A DNA stretch of 52,175 nt from Mariprofundus micogutta. Lineage in GTDB: Bacteria; Pseudomonadota; Zetaproteobacteria; Mariprofundales; Mariprofundaceae. The DNA is taken from the NCBI RefSeq assembly GCF_001895085.1, contig NZ_BDFD01000019.1, positions 1-52,175 on the forward strand. The letters run 5' to 3'. Positions 46,914 to 52,175 of this stretch are shown here, piece by piece (position 1 is the first letter of the stretch; every line of letters starts with the position of its first letter). The position numbers were made by a program, and so were the translations under genes. A model generated the notes under the pieces. It was not told the DNA's origin. It saw only the letters and a list, made by a program, of their open reading frames with translations, and searched no databases.

Positions 46914-48771
46914 TCCAGATGAAATTGATGTGCTTGTGATTGGAGCCGGACATGCTGGTTGTGAGGCTGCGTGGGCTGCAGCCAGCCGCGGAGCTCGGGT
47001 CAGGTTTATTTCCCAGAATTTGGATACGATTGCAAAAATGTCATGTAACCCGGCCATCGGTGGCATCGGGAAGGGGCACCTAGTGCATGAAGTCGATGCT
47101 CTCGGTGGTCTTATGGGAATTGCAGCTGATCGATCTGCGTTGCAATACCGGGTGCTTAATCGGCGAAAAGGCCCAGCTGTTCAGGCAACGCGAGCACAAT
47201 GCGACAGGATCATCTACCACATGGTGATGCGACAGCTGCTCGATTCTCACCAAAATATCAGCTTGCATCAGGGAACGATTTCAGAACTGTTGTTTGAAGG
47301 TGACAAAGTTTGCGGAGCTGTTGATGAGTTTGGTGTTCAGCATCATGCAAGGGCAGTAGTGCTGACTACCGGCACATTTTTAGGTGGGCTGATACATGTT
47401 GGAGAAAAGACGATCCCGGCTGGCAGATCCGGAGATGCCCCGGTGTATGGCTTAACAGATGAATTGTATCGCCGTGATTTTAATCTGGGGCGACTAAAAA
47501 CGGGTACTCCTCCAAGGCTGGATAAGAAAACCATTGCCTGGGACAGTCTGCAGATGCAGCCGGGTGAGAAAGATGTGCTTCCTTTTTCTGCGCAGCATCA
47601 GCAAGTGACGCAAGACCAGATCCCTTGCGCTATTACGCGCACGAATGAACAGGCTCATGATATTATTCGTGATAATCTGGCCAGATCTCCCATGTACTCG
47701 GGTCAGATTGACAGTAAGGGGCCTCGTTACTGCCCAAGCATTGAAGATAAGGTGGTTCGTTTCGCAGAAAAAAATAGCCATCAAATTTTCCTTGAGCCGG
47801 AAGGGCGAGACCACGATGAAGTGTACCCTAATGGTATATCGACATCGTTACCGATTGATGTGCAGTGGGCTTTTATTCGCGCAATCCCCGGTTTAGAAGG
47901 GGCAAATATTATCCGACCTGGTTATGCGATTGAATATGATTACGTCGATCCAACCGAGCTAAAGTCCAGTCTTGAGTGCAAGAAAGTTGCTGGTCTGTTT
48001 CATGCAGGTCAAATCAATGGAACAACTGGTTATGAAGAGGCGGCTGCTCAAGGTCTGCTGGCAGGTATTAATGCGGCGGCTCATGCCATGGATGTAGAAT
48101 CATGGGTTCCCGACCGTTCAGAAGCGTATCTGGGTGTCATGGCTGATGACCTGGTGAGCAAGGGGGTGACAGAACCGTACCGTATGTTTACTTCAAGGGC
48201 TGAGTTTCGTCTGCAGTTAAGGGAAGATAATGCCGATTTACGCTTAGGTGATGCCGCAATTCACTTGGGTTTATATAATGAAAAGCGCAGGCACTCTTTT
48301 GAATTACGGCGTGAAAAGTTGGCAACAGGACTGCTTAACTGCCAGGAAACAGTCATTGGTACCGGAAGATCCTGGAGGGAACGTCTTGATGCTTTAGGTC
48401 TGCCTCTGCCTTCACAGTCGATGAGCATTGTTTCCTATGCCCACCGTAGCGATGTTGAGGCAAGGGATGCATTGAAGCTTCTGGATGGGGTTGAGGCCTT
48501 TGGTGTGCGTGATTTTAAAAGTCTGCTGGCTCTTGTGCACTACGATGGTTATCTGGATAAGCAGCAGCAGGAAGTGGACCGATTCAAGCGGCTGGAAAGC
48601 CAGATAATCCCTGATTCGTTTGATTATGCTGCTGTGAAGGGGTTGAGCATAGAATGTTGTCAGAAATTAACGTGTGCAAAGCCACGAACGCTTGGCCATG
48701 CATCTCGAATCTCAGGTATTACACCTGCAGCTATTACAAGTTTGACGTTGTATTTAAGGAAACCTGAGTGA
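46906..48771 (+). CDS. mnmG: tRNA uridine-5-carboxymethylaminomethyl enzyme MnmG (GidA)
   Basis: This 621-residue FAD protein has [19 protein letters not shown] near 10-28, [22 protein letters not shown] and TTGTFLGG. The C-terminal domain ends IPAA-like [14 protein letters not shown]. It works with MnmE on wobble uridines. The GTG start lies in a parS-like site after the AGAGAGG ribosome site. rsmG overlaps its stop by four bases. Confidence 0.95.
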   Translation: MKHPDEIDVLVIGAGHAGCEAAWAAASRGARVRFISQNLDTIAKMSCNPAIGGIGKGHLVHEVDALGGLMGIAADRSALQYRVLNRRKGPAVQATRAQCDRIIYHMVMRQLLDSHQNISLHQGTISELLFEGDKVCGAVDEFGVQHHARAVVLTTGTFLGGLIHVGEKTIPAGRSGDAPVYGLTDELYRRDFNLGRLKTGTPPRLDKKTIAWDSLQMQPGEKDVLPFSAQHQQVTQDQIPCAITRTNEQAHDIIRDNLARSPMYSGQIDSKGPRYCPSIEDKVVRFAEKNSHQIFLEPEGRDHDEVYPNGISTSLPIDVQWAFIRAIPGLEGANIIRPGYAIEYDYVDPTELKSSLECKKVAGLFHAGQINGTTGYEEAAAQGLLAGINAAAHAMDVESWVPDRSEAYLGVMADDLVSKGVTEPYRMFTSRAEFRLQLREDNADLRLGDAAIHLGLYNEKRRHSFELRREKLATGLLNCQETVIGTGRSWRERLDALGLPLPSQSMSIVSYAHRSDVEARDALKLLDGVEAFGVRDFKSLLALVHYDGYLDKQQQEVDRFKRLESQIIPDSFDYAAVKGLSIECCQKLTCAKPRTLGHASRISGITPAAITSLTLYLRKPE

Positions 48772-49316
48772 TGTCTTCAGAAGCCTATGTCCAGGAGGTC
48801 ATGAAATTCAGGAGGGCATTGAATCTGACTTCAATTTCTGATGCCCGATTGTTTCATGATCGTTTTATTCGTCCTTCAGAGGCATTAGCAGAGTGGATTC
48901 CGGATTCGGGACGAATGCTGGATATTGGCAGCGGCATGGGGGTTCCTGGTATCCCTTTACTGATTGCTAAACCGGGGCTGGTCGGGGTGTTGGTGGAGCG
49001 GCGTAAGAAACGGGCAGAGTTTATCAGGCACGTGGTCAGAAAATTGGGCCTGACAGCTGAAGTCTATGATGCGGATATTAATGATTTGCCATGTCTGAAT
49101 ATTGATGTTTGTGTTGCCCGTGCTGTTACAGATGAGGGGGTTTTGTTACAGATGTGTACTCCTCATGCTAATGAGGGGGCTATAGCTGTGTTGCCAGTTC
49201 CACTTTCCCATGCCCCCGTGCAAGTGAATGGATGGGAAATGGTTTCCGAGCATTCTATTGCTATTAATGGTGATCAGAACGATATTCAGCGTATACGTTG
49301 TTACAGGTATAGTTGA
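48768..49316 (+). CDS. rsmG: 16S rRNA (guanine527-N7)-methyltransferase RsmG (GidB)
   Basis: This 182-residue protein has [36 protein letters not shown] (SAM motif) and [12 protein letters not shown]. It is shorter than E. coli RsmG (about 207) at both ends, and the last third diverges. The GTG at 48768 overlaps the mnmG stop; the ATG at 48771 is an equally good start. It lies in the conserved mnmG-rsmG-parA-parB order. Confidence 0.88.
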   Translation: MMSSEAYVQEVMKFRRALNLTSISDARLFHDRFIRPSEALAEWIPDSGRMLDIGSGMGVPGIPLLIAKPGLVGVLVERRKKRAEFIRHVVRKLGLTAEVYDADINDLPCLNIDVCVARAVTDEGVLLQMCTPHANEGAIAVLPVPLSHAPVQVNGWEMVSEHSIAINGDQNDIQRIRCYRYS

Positions 49317-49331
49317 ATAGTTGTGGGGGAG

Positions 49332-49347
49332 GGTTTCACGTGAAACA
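49332..49347. promoter_or_regulatory. parS-like site overlapping the parA start codon
   Basis: GGTTTCACGTGAAACA is identical to the site at mnmG and matches parS at 15 of 16 positions. The parA GTG start lies within it, after GGGGGAGG. Confidence 0.88.
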
Positions 49348-50125
49348 TCAAGGATTTGGTCCGGTTACTGCTGTGGCCAATCAGAAGGGCGGTGTTGGAA
49401 AGACAACAACAAGCATAAACCTTGCAGCCTCACTTGCTGCTCTGGATCAGCGTGTTCTGTTGATTGATCTTGATCCGCAAGGAAATTCAACATCTGGTCT
49501 TGGTGTGGATCAGAAGCAGGTTGAATCAGGCACTTATGATGTGTTGATGGGTGAGGTGCTTCTGGCTGATGCACTGATTACGACTGATTGTGATCGACTG
49601 TTCCTTTTGCCTGCCACTATGGATCTGGCAGGTGCCGAAGTTGAACTGGTTAATGAGCAGGGGCGAGAACAGCGCATGCAAAATGCTTTCGCAGGGTTTC
49701 AGGGCGAACCATTTGATCACGTTATCATTGATTGTCCACCGGCTTTAAGTTTGCTGACAGTCAATGCGCTAACAGCATCAGACTTTGTGATGGTGACATT
49801 GCAGACAGAGTTCTATGCCATGGAAGGTTTGACTCAATTGATGGATAGTATTCGTCGCATTCGCAGTGGTTTAAACCCGGACCTTAATATGGAGGGGATC
49901 TTACTTACCATGGTGGACCGTAGAAATAATCTTTCGGTACAAGTGGAGCAGGATGTGCGTGCATATTTTGGTTCGCAGGTATACGAGAATACCATACCAC
50001 GCAATGTCAGGTTGTCAGAAGCCCCAAGTTTTGGTGTGCCGGTGATGTATCATGATGTGAAATCCAAGGGTGCCCAGGCTTACCTGGCTGTGGCGCAGGA
50101 ATTGATGCATCGCAGAAGTATTTAG
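49340..50125 (+). CDS. parA: Chromosome-partitioning ATPase ParA (Soj)
   Basis: This 261-residue protein has the deviant Walker A motif KGGVGKTT near residue 18, LLIDLDPQGN and IIDCPPALSLLTVNAL. ParA forms ATP-dependent gradients that move ParB-parS complexes. The GTG start inside the parS-like site gives MKHQGFGPVTAVANQKGG. The parB gene follows 11 bases downstream. Confidence 0.95.
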   Translation: MKHQGFGPVTAVANQKGGVGKTTTSINLAASLAALDQRVLLIDLDPQGNSTSGLGVDQKQVESGTYDVLMGEVLLADALITTDCDRLFLLPATMDLAGAEVELVNEQGREQRMQNAFAGFQGEPFDHVIIDCPPALSLLTVNALTASDFVMVTLQTEFYAMEGLTQLMDSIRRIRSGLNPDLNMEGILLTMVDRRNNLSVQVEQDVRAYFGSQVYENTIPRNVRLSEAPSFGVPVMYHDVKSKGAQAYLAVAQELMHRRSI

Positions 50126-50136
50126 GGAGAAGGGAT

Positions 50137-50985
50137 ATGGCAGTAGTAAAAAATAGAGGTCTGGGACGCGGGTTGAGTGCTCTACTGGCTGATACGCCTA
50201 CGCCAGAAGTCATGAGGCAGGCATCTCAGATTCCAATTTCCAGAATTCAACCCAATAAATACCAGCCACGTACGCATTTCTCTGATCTCGAGCTGGAGTC
50301 TCTGACAGAGTCGATTCGTAAGGATGGGGTATTAATGCCCATCTTATTGCGACCACAAGGCGATGGTTATGAATTGATTGCTGGAGAGCGACGCTGGCGT
50401 GCATCTCAGGCTGCAGGTTTGCAAGAGATTCCGGCAGTAGTTCGGGATGTCGACGATTTACAGGCATTGGAACTGGCTATTATTGAAAATGAACAACGGG
50501 ATGACCTGACTGCGATTGAATCAGCACGCGCATATCGTCGCTTGATAGATGAATTCGGTTGTACTCAGCAGCAGGTGGCAGAGAAGATAGGTGTATCTCG
50601 TGTGCAAGTCAGTAATCTTATTCGACTGCTTCAGCTTTCACCTGCAATCAAAGAAATGATTGAAAAACGGGAACTTAGCATGGGTCAGGCGCGCCCGCTT
50701 GTTGGCTTGCCATCGCATGTTGGGGAACGACTTGCCAGGCTCTGTATTGCACAAGCTTTGAGTGCCCGGCAGATGGAACGTGAAGCAAAGAAAGCAGCCA
50801 AAGAACCTGCCAGCAGAGTGAAGGCGGAGCCGGATGCGGATGTTCTGGCCTTGCAGGATGAGCTGACTAGAAAACTGGGCCTGCCTGTCGAAGTTATTTG
50901 TAAAAAGAATGGTTCGGGCGAATTAAAGATTGCTTATACACGTCCTGCAGAGCTGGATGCTGTGCTGAGTCGACTTAGGTCTTAA
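50137..50985 (+). CDS. parB: Chromosome-partitioning protein ParB (Spo0J)
   Basis: This 282-residue protein has GLGRGLSALLAD, IQPNKYQPRTHF, the CTP-binding LIAGERRWRAS, AIIENEQRDDLTAIE, and a helix-turn-helix (QQQVAEKIGVSRVQVSNLIRLLQL). A C-terminal dimerisation domain ends it. It should bind the two parS-like sites in this window. GGGAGAAGG precedes the ATG. Confidence 0.95.
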   Translation: MAVVKNRGLGRGLSALLADTPTPEVMRQASQIPISRIQPNKYQPRTHFSDLELESLTESIRKDGVLMPILLRPQGDGYELIAGERRWRASQAAGLQEIPAVVRDVDDLQALELAIIENEQRDDLTAIESARAYRRLIDEFGCTQQQVAEKIGVSRVQVSNLIRLLQLSPAIKEMIEKRELSMGQARPLVGLPSHVGERLARLCIAQALSARQMEREAKKAAKEPASRVKAEPDADVLALQDELTRKLGLPVEVICKKNGSGELKIAYTRPAELDAVLSRLRS

Positions 50986-51028
50986 AAGTACTTTATAATC
51001 AACACTTTATGTGTGAATGGGATAAGCT

Positions 51029-52045
51029 GTGCGGGTAGGTTTAGACAATTTTCGAGCGGTAAATTGGCACCATGAGTCTGGAGGGGTGCAGTGGATTGAA
51101 CAGCGTCTGTTACCTCACTGTTTTGAGCAGGTAGTCAGCATTGATCCTGAAAATGTTGCCATGGCTATTGAAACGATGCAGGTGCGCGGAGCTCCAAGCA
51201 TTGGTGCAACGGCGGCCTATGGTCTGGCTTTGGCATGGACAAAGGATAAGGGACGTTTTTTTGATTTCTGGCTGGCGAGGTTTCGTTCAACGCGCCCAAC
51301 GGCAGTGAATCTTTTCCATGCCTGCAATGCTATGCAAACATGTGCTGAATCGAATCCAACTGCGCAGCAGATCATTGAATATGCAGATGCGTATGCAGAT
51401 GCTGAAGTAAGCGCCAATAAACGTATTGGCAAAACGATGGCGGAGTTTCTGGCTGTTGGGGAGAGGCGCATTCTCACGCATTGTAATGCCGGTTGGCTGG
51501 CCGCCGTTGATTGGGGTACGGCCACATCAGGCATTTATCACCTGGCTCATGCCGGAGAAAAGCCTTTTATCTGGGTGGATGAAACCCGCCCGCGCCTGCA
51601 GGGCGCACGTTTGACGGCCTGGGAGTTGAATCAGGAGGGTATTGATTGTCGAATTCAGGCAGATGGCGCTGCAGCATGGATGATGGCACAGGGTAAAGTG
51701 GATGCCATTGTTGTTGGGGCAGACCGCATTGCTGCCAATGGTGATGTGGCGAATAAAATAGGTACCTATGGCCTTTCACTGGCAGCTAAAGAGCATGCTG
51801 TTCCGATGTATGTGGCGGCACCGGCTTCAACGTTTGATGCGAACTGCTCAACTGGATTGGATATACCGATTGAAGAACGGGGCGGTCAGGAAGTGTTGCG
51901 GATGGATGGCGTGGATATTGCCGGCAAGTTTCAGGATGTAAGCATTGCTGCGCCAGAAGTGTCTGCAAATAACCCTGCATTTGACGTGACGCCATTTACA
52001 AATATCACTGCGATCATCAATGAATCAGGAGTCTGGAACCCGTAA
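51029..52045 (+). CDS. mtnA: S-methyl-5-thioribose-1-phosphate isomerase
   Basis: This 338-residue protein has MQVRGAPSIGATAAYGLAL near residue 50, LTHCNAG (catalytic Cys), VDETRPRLQGARLTAWEL and GADRIAANGDVANKIGTY with the catalytic Asp. It isomerises MTR-1-P in methionine salvage. GTG is the start. It lies downstream of parB with 43 bases between; other salvage genes are not seen. Confidence 0.93.
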   Translation: MRVGLDNFRAVNWHHESGGVQWIEQRLLPHCFEQVVSIDPENVAMAIETMQVRGAPSIGATAAYGLALAWTKDKGRFFDFWLARFRSTRPTAVNLFHACNAMQTCAESNPTAQQIIEYADAYADAEVSANKRIGKTMAEFLAVGERRILTHCNAGWLAAVDWGTATSGIYHLAHAGEKPFIWVDETRPRLQGARLTAWELNQEGIDCRIQADGAAAWMMAQGKVDAIVVGADRIAANGDVANKIGTYGLSLAAKEHAVPMYVAAPASTFDANCSTGLDIPIEERGGQEVLRMDGVDIAGKFQDVSIAAPEVSANNPAFDVTPFTNITAIINESGVWNP

Positions 52046-52174
52046 TTTCAGTATTTTCCAATCCGTAAATGAGTCTGAAAGCTGATCGCATGGTTTATAG
52101 TTCATGCTGCCTCGTTGTTCTGCCCAAAGATTGTTTTGAACAAGGTTTTGCGAGCGTTTCGTAAATGCTTCCAT
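52025..52174 (-). CDS. Possible 3' end of a leftward gene, or short ORF at the window edge
   Basis: A 49-codon frame on the minus strand reads MEAFTKRSQNLVQNNLWAEQ and ends LKLRVPDS, overlapping the mtnA end by about 21 bases. The composition looks protein-like, but no family is recognised and the frame may continue beyond the window. Whether the ATG at the edge is a start is unknown. Confidence 0.3.
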   Translation of the reverse strand: MEAFTKRSQNLVQNNLWAEQRGSMNYKPCDQLSDSFTDWKILKLRVPDS

Positions 52175-52175
52175 G

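Overview
The window is a 52 kb piece of bacterial chromosome spanning the replication origin. Gene content (phosphoribulokinase, outer-membrane DUF481 and MipA/OmpV proteins, a bioF-bioH-bioC-bioD operon, hemerythrin, beta-carbonic anhydrase) suggests an autotrophic, probably microaerophilic Gram-negative proteobacterium. A zetaproteobacterium of the Mariprofundus type would fit, but this is an inference from gene content and not a database result.

Region 1 (1-1.6 kb) is accessory. The right end of an IS21-family element, including the last 18 codons of istB, sits inside the 3' part of a DUF4297 nuclease gene. That gene lies directly downstream of a NERD nuclease gene, so this looks like a disrupted defence-type operon. 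Region 2 (1.7-10.5 kb) holds small housekeeping and envelope genes: a lipoprotein hydrolase, a DUF4215 secreted protein, hemerythrin, a TerB-like protein, thioredoxin, a TatD-family nuclease, tcdA, a parvulin and a DUF481 outer-membrane protein. Region 3 (10.5-22.9 kb) holds a glycosyltransferase, a large hybrid histidine kinase, a ferredoxin-reductase, two EF-hand proteins, a ZIP transporter gene broken by a one-base frameshift, an O-methyltransferase, DUF523, a fused pyrimidine-dimer-glycosylase/DUF1722 protein, MipA, a PfkB kinase and trpB. A structured, MITE-like repeat fills most of 22.9-23.7 kb.

Region 4 (23.7-34 kb) carries tpiA-secG, rsmA, comF-grxC-can, bioFHCD, a NUDIX hydrolase and a two-component system. 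Region 5 (34-52 kb) is the origin region. Leftward genes are dnaA-dnaN-recF-gyrB-purM-purN. Rightward genes are rpmH-rnpA-yidD-yidC-mnmE, phosphoribulokinase, mnmG-rsmG-parA-parB and mtnA. Transcription diverges between dnaA and rpmH, and DnaA boxes lie between dnaA and dnaN.

The most unusual signals are as follows. Two parS-like palindromes contain the GTG start codons of mnmG and parA. rnpA and mnmE have conserved N-termini that extend upstream of any ATG, GTG or TTG and appear to begin at ATT codons overlapping the preceding stop codon. A DNA-repair glycosylase domain is fused to DUF1722 beside a separate DUF523 gene. A 51-bp tandem repeat has multiplied a terminator hairpin, and a repeat element with nested inverted repeats lies upstream of trpB. 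I found no tRNA, rRNA or CRISPR array.
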